The notes under the pieces are model-generated. The model saw only the letters and a list, made by a program, of their open reading frames with translations. It was not told the origin of the DNA and did not search any database. From positions 1-64,000 of the forward strand of contig NZ_CAJRAU010000003.1 in assembly GCF_907165045.1 (NCBI RefSeq): 64,000 nucleotides of DNA, read 5' to 3'. Below, in pieces: positions 7,647 through 15,642 of the stretch. The first letter of the stretch is position 1, and each line of letters starts with the position of its first letter. The translations under genes and the position numbers were made by a program. This DNA is from Dyadobacter linearis (GTDB lineage Bacteria; Bacteroidota; Bacteroidia; Cytophagales; Spirosomataceae).

Positions 7647-8536
7647 TATATAAAACCTTCGCGAATCATTGCCTTTTCGAGCTTTTCACCCAATTCCTGG
7701 GAAGCCCTTAATAAAGGCAAACGAACGTCCGAGCTGCATATTCCCTTAATTTCCAAACATTTTTTAATACCCACCGGGTTAGACTCGATATAAAGCAGGG
7801 TGTCAAATTCAAGAAACGCGAGCTGTAATCTGGCTGCTTCCTTAAACCTTCCTTCCAGCGCGTGCCAGGTCAGTTCACCGAATTCTTTTGGAAATGCATT
7901 GGCGATCACGGAGATAACCCCATGCCAGCCGACGCTGATCATCGTGGTAACCAGGTTATCATCGCCGGAAAGCAGCAGAAAATCGTCCGGCACTCGGGAA
8001 GCCAGCTCCATACTTTGCTCGATGCTTCCGCCTGCGTCTTTAATACCAATAATATTCGGGTGCGCCGAAAGTTTCACGATGGTATCCGCCTTCATATTGA
8101 TCACGGTGCGGCCGGGTACATTATATAGGAGCACAGGTACCGGCGAAGCATCGGCGATCGCATTGAAATGCGCGATAATACCGTCCTGAGTTGGTTTATT
8201 ATAATAGGGACAAACGGAAAGAATCGCATCCACGCCTGTCAGATCCGTGTCGCGAATACAATCCAGAACGGATTTGGTATCATTACCCCCGATTCCGTAG
8301 ACGATCGGGAGCGATTTGTAGTTGTTCTTTATCGTAAATGCCAGGATCTCACGCTTTTCCTCCGAAGATACCGTTGGTGACTCTCCTGTTGTTCCCTGCA
8401 CAACCAGATAGTCACTTCCTCCCTCACTTACCAGGTCGATCAGTCTTTTCAAACCTGCGTAATCTATTTCATTCTGCTGATCAAAAGGAGTGATCAAAGC
8501 TGCACCTACCCCTTTGAAACGTTGGTCCAATGGCAT
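7646..8536 (-). CDS. dapA: 4-hydroxy-tetrahydrodipicolinate synthase
   Basis: Condenses pyruvate with aspartate semialdehyde at the entry to the lysine/diaminopimelate pathway. The 296-residue TIM-barrel shows the pyruvate-binding GTTGES at 48-53, Tyr138 in LLYNVPGRT and the Schiff-base Lys166 in NIIGIKDAGG. The start is the ATG at 8536 (MPLDQRFKGVGAALITPF). It is coupled one base apart to the class V aminotransferase and lies 65 bp downstream of ligA. dapF of the same pathway is at 35619-36404. Confidence 0.95.
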   Translation of the reverse strand: MPLDQRFKGVGAALITPFDQQNEIDYAGLKRLIDLVSEGGSDYLVVQGTTGESPTVSSEEKREILAFTIKNNYKSLPIVYGIGGNDTKSVLDCIRDTDLTGVDAILSVCPYYNKPTQDGIIAHFNAIADASPVPVLLYNVPGRTVINMKADTIVKLSAHPNIIGIKDAGGSIEQSMELASRVPDDFLLLSGDDNLVTTMISVGWHGVISVIANAFPKEFGELTWHALEGRFKEAARLQLAFLEFDTLLYIESNPVGIKKCLEIKGICSSDVRLPLLRASQELGEKLEKAMIREGFI

Positions 8537-8601
8537 TATTAAATCTATATAATTGGTTGACTTATCGAAAACGCAAAGTTAGCTTTCTAAGTCATTTTAC
8601 C

Positions 8602-10692
8602 TTACTTATTATCAATCATTGCCAAAAATTCTTCCTCAGACAAAATCGTCACGCCTAGTTTCCTGGCCTTTTCCAGCTTCGACGGGCCCATATTGGCGCC
8701 TGCCAGCAGATAATTCAGTTTGCCCGAAACGCCACTCAATATCCTGCCGCCATTTACCTCTATCTTGTCTTTCAGTTCGTCTCGGTCGTAATTTTCAAAA
8801 ACTCCGGAGATCACAAAGGTCTTTCCATCCAAAACATCACTTTCCTTTTCAACAGGCTTTTCGTCGCTTTCCATTTGCAGTCCGGCCGCTTGCAATCGCG
8901 CCACCAGCTGCTGATTTTCAGGAACGCTGAAATACGATTCAATACTCATCGCAATCCGGCCGCCAATCTCGGGCACAGCTACGAGCTGATCGTAACTGGC
9001 ACTGCGCAATGCTTCGATGGATTTGAAATAATTAGCCAGTTTTTCGGCCACCGTCGCGCCTACAAACCTGATTCCCAATGCAAAAAGCACATTTTTAAAC
9101 GGGACAGTTTTGGATAGCTCAATGCCTTTCAGAATATTTTCGACCGTTTTTTCCCTGAAACTGATCTTCTTCACTTTGCCGGTTTCTTCATTCAAGATAC
9201 TTTTTTCAATTCCCAGCAAATTTCCTTCATTAAGATCGTACAGGTCTGCGGGTGTATTTACTAATCCAAGGTCAAAAAGTGTTTCTATTTTACCTTCCCC
9301 CAGACTTTCGATATTCATTGCTTTCCGGTGGATAAAATGCTCGATCCGGCCTTTCAGCTGCGGCGGGCAGTGACTATCGTTCGGGCAAAAGAATGCGACT
9401 TCTCCCTCATTCCGCTGTAACTCGGAGCCGCATTCGGGGCATTTGGTAGGGAAAGTAATAGGCTCGGTGGGAAACAATTCGCGCTGGGTTACATCTACGC
9501 CCGTGATTTTTGGAATGATTTCTCCGCTCTTTTCAACAAAAACGGTATCCCCAAGTTCGAGGCCAAGTCTGAGTAGTTCGTTCGCATTATGCAGCGTCGC
9601 CCTTTTCACCCGCGTACCCGACAAATGCACGCCTTTAACATCTTTATATGGAAGCGCGCGCTCGGTCAGGTCGCAAAGATTGGCAACCGGCGTAATCGCG
9701 CCAGTGCGACCGACCTGGTAAGTGACCATGCGCAGGATAGCCGGTTTGTTTTCGGCTTTATATTTAAATGAAATAGCCCAGCGAGGGCTTTTCGCAGTGA
9801 AACCTAACTCACGCTGCTGCTCGAATGAATTTACTTTAATAACAATACCGTCGGTCGCGAGCGGCAACGTTGATCGCTTTTCCTCCCACTCGTGAATATA
9901 GGCGATCACATCGTCGATGTTCGAAACCTTTTTCCAGCCCGGAGATACATTGAAACCCCACGATTTCAGCGCCAGCAAACTTTCTTCGTGGCTTTTGAAG
10001 AATTCGGTGTCGGTTAAAAAAGAATAGATATAACAGTCGAGCTGTCGGCGCGCAGTTTCTCCGGAATCCTGTAATTTAAAGGAACCCGAAGCTGCATTTC
10101 TGGGATTCGCATATTGATTTTCACCCAGCGTCTCCATTTCTTCATTCAATTTTTGAAATGAACTGAGCGGCATAAAACCTTCGCCGCGAATTTCAAAAAC
10201 GGGCGGCAATTTGTCGGATTTCACACGAAGGGGCAAAGTCCTGATCGTCTTGATATTGGTCGTGATTTCATCGCCACGCGTTCCGTCCCCGCGGGTTACC
10301 CCTCTCACCAGAACGCCATTTTCGTAGGTGAAGCTGAGCGATATTCCGTCAAATTTCAGCTCGCAGATATATTCAAATTCCTCACCATCCAATCCGCGGC
10401 GGACGCGGTCGTCGAAATTCCGCAGCTCCTGCTCATTATAGGTATTGTCGAGCGACAGCATGGGATACCGGTGGTAGACGGTATTGAACGATTTCGTAAT
10501 CGTACCTCCCACCCGCTGGGTCGGCGAATCTGCCTGCCTGAATTCGGGATATACGTCTTCCAGTGCCTTCAATTCCTTCAAAAGCTGATCGAACTCGAAA
10601 TCCGATATTTCGGACACGCTATCCTGGTAGTAGCGGTAGTTATAGTGGTTCAGCTTGTCGGTAAGCTCCTGGATCTGCTGTTCGGGATTCAT
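8602..10692 (-). CDS. ligA: NAD+-dependent DNA ligase LigA
   Basis: Joins Okazaki fragments and repair nicks using NAD+. The 696 residues show all expected domains: an Ia domain at the N-terminus (YRYYQDSVSEISD), the adenylation domain with the nucleotidyl lysine K113 in CELKFDGIS, the OB fold, the four-cysteine zinc finger (CPECGSE ... FFCPNDSHCP, about 408-430), helix-hairpin-helix repeats and a C-terminal BRCT domain (about 618-696, DVLDGKTFVISGVFENYDRD). The ATG at 10692 is the first of the family-like N-terminus. It heads the minus-strand run and faces the Uma2 gene across a 170-bp divergent gap. Confidence 0.96.
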   Translation of the reverse strand: MNPEQQIQELTDKLNHYNYRYYQDSVSEISDFEFDQLLKELKALEDVYPEFRQADSPTQRVGGTITKSFNTVYHRYPMLSLDNTYNEQELRNFDDRVRRGLDGEEFEYICELKFDGISLSFTYENGVLVRGVTRGDGTRGDEITTNIKTIRTLPLRVKSDKLPPVFEIRGEGFMPLSSFQKLNEEMETLGENQYANPRNAASGSFKLQDSGETARRQLDCYIYSFLTDTEFFKSHEESLLALKSWGFNVSPGWKKVSNIDDVIAYIHEWEEKRSTLPLATDGIVIKVNSFEQQRELGFTAKSPRWAISFKYKAENKPAILRMVTYQVGRTGAITPVANLCDLTERALPYKDVKGVHLSGTRVKRATLHNANELLRLGLELGDTVFVEKSGEIIPKITGVDVTQRELFPTEPITFPTKCPECGSELQRNEGEVAFFCPNDSHCPPQLKGRIEHFIHRKAMNIESLGEGKIETLFDLGLVNTPADLYDLNEGNLLGIEKSILNEETGKVKKISFREKTVENILKGIELSKTVPFKNVLFALGIRFVGATVAEKLANYFKSIEALRSASYDQLVAVPEIGGRIAMSIESYFSVPENQQLVARLQAAGLQMESDEKPVEKESDVLDGKTFVISGVFENYDRDELKDKIEVNGGRILSGVSGKLNYLLAGANMGPSKLEKARKLGVTILSEEEFLAMIDNK

Positions 10693-10839
10693 TCGGAATG
10701 GCGTTAATGATTCGGGCCAAATTTAAGATTTATTTAAAATTTTGAGAATCTTAAAAAAATCTTGTTACCTCCTGCTCAATGTTACGTCTAAATGCAAAAG
10801 TCTACCAAACAGCAAAATGAATATTGTTTCGATTTTATG

Positions 10840-10847
10840 TATTTTCG
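10840..10847 (+). promoter_or_regulatory. Promoter -7 element candidate for the Uma2 gene
   Basis: TATTTTCG matches the Bacteroidota -7 consensus TAnnTTTG at 7 of 8 positions, about 15 bp before the ATG at 10863. The -33 side is weak. The messenger would have almost no leader. Confidence 0.35.
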
Positions 10848-10862
10848 TTAACAGCACTGAAC

Positions 10863-11390
10863 ATGAAGACAATGGAAACGACCATTTATTACAATCCCGA
10901 TCTTACGCAGATCATCAACGGAGAGGAAGTAATGTCTCCTAGCCCGAAACTTTCCCACCAGCGGATTCTGATGCAACTTTTGCTGGAATTAGCTGAACAT
11001 ATTAAAGTGAACGCGCTCGGCGAAATTTTCACAGCGCCGCTTGACACCATTCTGGAAGAGAAATTCAATGTATTGCAGCCCGACATTCTTTTCGTTTCAA
11101 ACGAGCGGGCGGCGATCATGCAGGATTGGATTCGCGGTGCACCTGATATGGTATTAGAAATCGTGTCTAAGGGATCGCGAAAGTTGGATATGGTTATCAA
11201 AAAGGAAATTTATGAACGCTATGGAGTAAAGGAATACTGGCTGGTATTTCCAGAAAAAGCGCTTATCGAGGTTCATACCTTGCATTTAGGGCAATATCAG
11301 CTTCACGGCAGCTTCACAGGCGAGCACCTGGTACAAACGCCCGTTTTCCCGGATCTGAATCTTGAAGCAAAGTCTGTTTTTCCTTTTTAA
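10863..11390 (+). CDS. Uma2 family (DUF820) PD-(D/E)XK nuclease-fold protein
   Basis: A 175-residue protein of the Uma2/DUF820 family, which has a restriction-endonuclease-like fold and no settled function. Candidate active-site residues are D74 (LQPDILFVS), E99 (PDMVLEIVSKGSR) and the lysines that follow (RKLDMVIKKEIYERYG, GVKEYWLV). I chose the ATG at 10863 because the 13 codons upstream are not family-like and the promoter motif lies there. It stands alone, divergent from ligA, with rpe 55 bp downstream. Such genes are abundant in Cyanobacteria, Chloroflexi and Cytophagales. Confidence 0.8.
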   Translation: MKTMETTIYYNPDLTQIINGEEVMSPSPKLSHQRILMQLLLELAEHIKVNALGEIFTAPLDTILEEKFNVLQPDILFVSNERAAIMQDWIRGAPDMVLEIVSKGSRKLDMVIKKEIYERYGVKEYWLVFPEKALIEVHTLHLGQYQLHGSFTGEHLVQTPVFPDLNLEAKSVFPF

Positions 11391-11403
11391 ACAAGTAATT
11401 CCC

Positions 11404-11411
11404 TAATTTCG
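11404..11411 (+). promoter_or_regulatory. Promoter -7 element candidate for rpe
   Basis: TAATTTCG matches TAnnTTTG at 7 of 8 positions, about 34 bp upstream of the rpe start. No convincing -33 TTTG at the right spacing is visible. Confidence 0.35.
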
Positions 11412-11444
11412 CCATATATCGTTTTTCAATAATTTGAGATTTTC

Positions 11445-12095
11445 ATGGCCGAAATTGCCCCTTCGATACTAGCCGCCGACTTCGGTAATCTGCAACGCGA
11501 CGTCGAATTACTGAATGCCAGCGCTGCCGATTATATCCACGTAGATATTATGGACGGAGTTTTTGTCCCCAATATCTCATTTGGAATACCTGTTTGCGAA
11601 GCGATTCACAAACACGCAAAAAAACCGCTCGATGTGCATTTGATGATCGAAAAGCCGGAGCGTTATTTCGAGGCGTTTAAAAAAGCAGGCGCCTGGGGGA
11701 TCACCATGCATTATGAAGCTTGTACCCACCTGCACCGGAATATAGAAAACCTGAAAGAACTTGGACTTTCGGCAGGAGTTGCATTGAACCCGCACACGCC
11801 GGTAGAATTGCTCACAGACGTGCTGGGAGACGTTTCTCTCGTATTGATCATGTCAGTAAACCCGGGTTTTGGCGGACAGAAATTCATTGATAACACCTAT
11901 AAAAAGATCGCGAGGTTACATAGCCTGCGCGAAAAATTTGGCTATTCATTCAAGATTGAAGTGGATGGCGGCGTTAATCTGGATAATGCGCCACTGCTGG
12001 TGCGTGAAGGGGTTGATATCCTCGTCGCCGGCAGTTTCGTATTTAGTTCGTCTGACCCGAAGGGGATCATCGAGCAATTGAAAGTAGCTAGTTAG
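11445..12095 (+). CDS. rpe: Ribulose-phosphate 3-epimerase
   Basis: Interconverts ribulose-5-phosphate and xylulose-5-phosphate in the pentose phosphate pathway. The 216-residue TIM barrel begins EIAPSILAADFGNL. Metal and acid/base residues are H32 and D34 (YIHVDIMDGVFVPN), H65 (LDVHLMIEKP) and the aspartate of IEVDGGVN near 174. The phosphate-binding loop is VNPGFGGQKF. The start is the ATG at 11445. The glycosidase gene follows after 25 bp. Confidence 0.95.
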   Translation: MAEIAPSILAADFGNLQRDVELLNASAADYIHVDIMDGVFVPNISFGIPVCEAIHKHAKKPLDVHLMIEKPERYFEAFKKAGAWGITMHYEACTHLHRNIENLKELGLSAGVALNPHTPVELLTDVLGDVSLVLIMSVNPGFGGQKFIDNTYKKIARLHSLREKFGYSFKIEVDGGVNLDNAPLLVREGVDILVAGSFVFSSSDPKGIIEQLKVAS

Positions 12096-12120
12096 ACCCA
12101 GGCTTTCCAAAACACTCAAC

Positions 12121-13431
12121 TTGAACCTATTACCAGAAAAAAGGAACCGTCGCGCCCGTTTTACACTGCTCGCCTTCGGCGCATTTGCGTGCATTTGCCT
12201 CAGCTTTATAAGCATTACCCGGCCAGCACAAACAGCGGCGTCGAAGTTCCCATTGAAGATCAGTCCGAACGGAAGACATATTATTGATAATAACGGGGTC
12301 CCCTTTCTGATGGTCGCCGATGTGGCCTGGCAGTTGCTCAGGCGCCTTAGCTACACCGAAGCGGTACATTATATGGATATCAGAAAAGCCCAGTCTTTCA
12401 ATACTTTCCTGGTGCAGCTGCTTCCGATGCTCCCCACCCAGAAAAACTATCAGAAGGTCGCGCCATTCGTTAATAACGATATCAGCAAACCCAATAAGGC
12501 TTATTTTGACTATTTTGATAAAATTATAGCCGCTGCCAAAGAGCGTAATCTGGTTGTAGGGGTGGTTGTTTCCAGAAAAAGCTGGAATGCAGTATTCGAC
12601 GCGCACAACGAGGCCGCCTGGAAAGAATATGGTACTTACGTAGGAAAAGCTTTTGCAAAACATTCCAATATCATCTGGATCGTGAGCGAGGAGGAATATC
12701 AGAGTGCGGCGCAGTTTTCAGCTATTTCAGAAGGAATAAGGTCCGTTTCGGATGGGCAGATACTGGCCTCGCTGAATACCTGTTCGCCGACTAATATCAA
12801 TGATCAGGCTCCAAACCATTCCAATCTCAAATTCATTATTCCCGATTCAACAGTGACTCCGTCGGAATATGCGGCGCTGGCCAACTGGCAGAAAAACTCT
12901 GCGGAGGCTGCATTGAGGCCATTTTTGATCGCGAACTCTGAATTTCCACGAGAAATGACCGACCAGTCGGTAATGATCCGGAATCAGGCTTACCAGTCGA
13001 TTATGAGCTCTGCCGCAGGTTTTTGTCACATGAGCACGATCAAGAATTTCAATCCTACCTGGAAAGTGAATATCGGGAAAGATGGTGCGGAATACATTCA
13101 CGAACTGGTGAAGATCCTGAAAGGAATTCCCTGGGAATATATGCAGCCCGACAAACCTGATCTGCTGACTGATTCGGTCGATAAAGCAGAAATCGGGATC
13201 GTTTCTTTGTCGAATAAAAGAATGTCCATGCTTTACCTGCCTTCGTCAAAGCCAGTCAGACTGGACCTCAACCACTTGCAGGGAACCGAATTTGGCGCCG
13301 TGTGGTATAGTCCGCGCACGGGCAAACGCTGGGACGGAGGTAAATTCACCAACAAACAACAGGCAGTTGTTCAGCCGCCGGACTCTCAACCGGGCTGGGA
13401 TTGGATCTTACTGATCGGCTCCAAACAGTAA
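12121..13431 (+). CDS. DUF4038 (apiosidase-like) glycoside hydrolase, exported
   Basis: A 436-residue secreted protein: a basic N-terminus and hydrophobic segment (about 14-36) form a signal peptide or anchor. A DUF4038/apiosidase-like TIM barrel follows (about 45-330, with NGVPFLMVADVAWQLLRRLS), then a small beta domain of the putative collagen-binding type (about 350-434, GAVWYSPRTGKRWDGG). This pairing is typical of GH140-like enzymes, but the cleaved linkage here is unknown. It begins with TTG at 12121. No closer ATG would keep the signal sequence. It follows rpe at 25 bp, although no polysaccharide-utilisation (SusC/SusD) genes are adjacent. Confidence 0.75.
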   Translation: MNLLPEKRNRRARFTLLAFGAFACICLSFISITRPAQTAASKFPLKISPNGRHIIDNNGVPFLMVADVAWQLLRRLSYTEAVHYMDIRKAQSFNTFLVQLLPMLPTQKNYQKVAPFVNNDISKPNKAYFDYFDKIIAAAKERNLVVGVVVSRKSWNAVFDAHNEAAWKEYGTYVGKAFAKHSNIIWIVSEEEYQSAAQFSAISEGIRSVSDGQILASLNTCSPTNINDQAPNHSNLKFIIPDSTVTPSEYAALANWQKNSAEAALRPFLIANSEFPREMTDQSVMIRNQAYQSIMSSAAGFCHMSTIKNFNPTWKVNIGKDGAEYIHELVKILKGIPWEYMQPDKPDLLTDSVDKAEIGIVSLSNKRMSMLYLPSSKPVRLDLNHLQGTEFGAVWYSPRTGKRWDGGKFTNKQQAVVQPPDSQPGWDWILLIGSKQ

Positions 13432-13502
13432 GTTTGACATTCACCGGTATTCTTAATAATATTACTTAATACTGATTTGCCCCCGCCGGGAATAGTTTGC
13501 CC

Positions 13503-15539
13503 ATGATTTTATTGAAAAGAATTCTAACATTTTTCCTGCTATTAATTTTTCCGGCTACCGGTTTTGCCCAGGGAGTACTATGGGCCAGTAAGGTACTTGG
13601 CTATTCTTCCGAATATCGGCCAGAAGCTTATGGACACGCTTTTCGGGCGAAGCAGATCCTGGGAGAACCTAATAAACTACCCTCTTTTGGCAACAGCCGG
13701 TCGGCCTGGTCACCGGCCGAAGCGGATAGCCGGAATGAGGAATGGATCAAGGTCGGTTTTGCAAAAGCTATTCAGGCGAAGCAGATCGCGATCGCCGAAA
13801 ATTTTAATCCTGGCGCAATTGTGCGGGTATATGCTTACGATCCTTCCGGCAAAGAATATCTGGTATCCGAGGCTCTGCCGGGCCAGCAGGCGGTTGTTGG
13901 CAGGATGTTGCGCGTTTTTCTGACACAGGATATTCAGGTCAGTGCGGTAAAGATCGTACTTCGGCCCGATAGAGTGTCGGGCTTTAATCAGGTTGACGCA
14001 ATCGGAATCTCTGAAAGTACCGAGCCTATTGAAGCAAAAATCCGCTTTGCTGCCAAGATGGACCTGAAAACCCAGAAAGAAAATATGGGCAGCGCCATTA
14101 ATACCAAAGCACAGGAAGTTGCTCCGGTCATTTCGCCCGACGGCAAGACGCTCTTTTTTACACGAAGTAACTTTGAAGGAAATATTGGTGCTCCTAAACC
14201 GCAGGATGTCTGGATTTCCAGTTCAAATGATAAAGGTCAGTGGTCGAATGCAGTTAATATGGGCCCGCCAATTAATACGCCCGGTGATAATGCAGTTGTA
14301 AGTATTTCGTCCGATGGGAAAACGATATACCTGCTCAATGAATACCAGCCTGACGGAAGCATGCATCTCGGTTTCTCAAAATCATTTAAAACAAAAACAG
14401 GCTGGTCATTTCCTAAACAATCCAAGATCTCGAATCTGGCCAAAATCGCATTCAAAGAAGGCGCTACCTCGCTTGAAATTGCAGTTTCCCCTTATGAAAA
14501 TGTCTTGATTTTATCCCTTGAAAGAGCCGATACCGAGGGTTCCAGGGACCTGTATATTTCATTTCTCCAAAAAGACGAAACCTGGTCGGAGCCGCAGAAT
14601 ATCGGCGCGACAGTGAATACCGCCGACGACGAAGGCACGCCGTTTCTGGCCCTCGACAACAAGACGCTGTATTTTTCATCCCACGGTCACAGCGGCTTCG
14701 GGTCAGCAGATATTTTTCTAACAAGAAGACTGGACGATACCTGGCTGAACTGGTCAAAGCCTGAGAACCTTGGGCCGGCAGTCAACTCGCCGCTTTGGGA
14801 TGCTTATCTCAATGTGCCCGCTGTGGGCGACTATGCCTATTTCAGCGCCAGCGACAAAATTCAAGGGCAGGAAGATATTTTCAGGATCCGGCTGGACCCT
14901 GAGATCAGGCCCGAGCCCGTCGCGATCGTTTCCGGAAATGTGTATGAAGCAGAAACCACAAAGCCAATCAGATCGGATGTTTCGGCTGAGCTCAAAAAGG
15001 ATAACAGCCTGTTTGCCAAGGCTTCTTTTGACCCGGAAACGGGGGAATACAAATTTGTTCTGCCTTTGAAAGATGCTTATAAAATGTCTGCGGCTTCGGA
15101 AGGATATTTCCCTATTTCCGAAGAAATTGATCTTTCCACAGACTCGACGGTAAAATCGATCCGGCGAAACCTGTACCTGGTACCGCTGAAATCCGGTCAG
15201 CAGATCCGGTTGAACAATACGATGTTCGCACAAAGCAGCGCCGAGGTTGTCAAGTCTTCCTATGCGGAACTGGATAAAATCGCAAATGCGATGGCGAGCT
15301 ACCCGGCGATGGAAATCCTGTTGGAAGGGCACACGGACAATCAGGGGGAAGTTCAGAAAAATGTAAAGCTTTCCTCCGACCGCGTAGAGCAGGTTAAAAA
15401 ATACCTTTTATCCAAAGGAATTGCGGCAAAACGCATTCAGACAAAGGCCTGGGGACCAGCCAGACCTATTGCCAGCAACTCAACGGAACAGACGCGCCAG
15501 CGGAACCGGAGAGTTGAATTTACGATTCTTAAAATCTAA
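13503..15539 (+). CDS. OmpA-family protein with PD40 repeats
   Basis: A 678-residue envelope protein. I chose the ATG at 13503, giving the signal peptide MILLKRILTFFLLLIFPATG with a break before FAQ. Residues about 40-165 resemble a discoidin-like beta domain. WD40-like PD40 repeats follow (APVISPDGKTLFFTRSN, VVSISSDGKTIYLL, PFLALDNKTLYFSSHGH), then a carboxypeptidase-regulatory-like beta sandwich (about 475-560). The C-terminal OmpA peptidoglycan-binding domain ends the protein (about 565-678, EGHTDNQGE and RRVEF). Such proteins link outer membrane to peptidoglycan, and in Bacteroidota many accompany gliding or type 9 secretion. It lacks an obvious C-terminal secretion tag. Confidence 0.82.
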   Translation: MILLKRILTFFLLLIFPATGFAQGVLWASKVLGYSSEYRPEAYGHAFRAKQILGEPNKLPSFGNSRSAWSPAEADSRNEEWIKVGFAKAIQAKQIAIAENFNPGAIVRVYAYDPSGKEYLVSEALPGQQAVVGRMLRVFLTQDIQVSAVKIVLRPDRVSGFNQVDAIGISESTEPIEAKIRFAAKMDLKTQKENMGSAINTKAQEVAPVISPDGKTLFFTRSNFEGNIGAPKPQDVWISSSNDKGQWSNAVNMGPPINTPGDNAVVSISSDGKTIYLLNEYQPDGSMHLGFSKSFKTKTGWSFPKQSKISNLAKIAFKEGATSLEIAVSPYENVLILSLERADTEGSRDLYISFLQKDETWSEPQNIGATVNTADDEGTPFLALDNKTLYFSSHGHSGFGSADIFLTRRLDDTWLNWSKPENLGPAVNSPLWDAYLNVPAVGDYAYFSASDKIQGQEDIFRIRLDPEIRPEPVAIVSGNVYEAETTKPIRSDVSAELKKDNSLFAKASFDPETGEYKFVLPLKDAYKMSAASEGYFPISEEIDLSTDSTVKSIRRNLYLVPLKSGQQIRLNNTMFAQSSAEVVKSSYAELDKIANAMASYPAMEILLEGHTDNQGEVQKNVKLSSDRVEQVKKYLLSKGIAAKRIQTKAWGPARPIASNSTEQTRQRNRRVEFTILKI

Positions 15540-15642
15540 AAAATATCCTATAAAAGGAAATTTGCTTATTTTCGCGGCAACTGGATATGTTACTTCCGCT
15601 GATTTTTGAAAGCGGAATACAGAAATCATCAGCTAATATCTA

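Noticed and set aside
12130-12663. Antisense frame under the DUF4038 gene
   Set aside because: It overlaps a clearly coding frame with a signal peptide and known domains.
14754-15332. Long antisense frame under the OmpA/PD40 gene
   Set aside because: It is the shadow of a well supported gene; the peptide has no recognisable domain.
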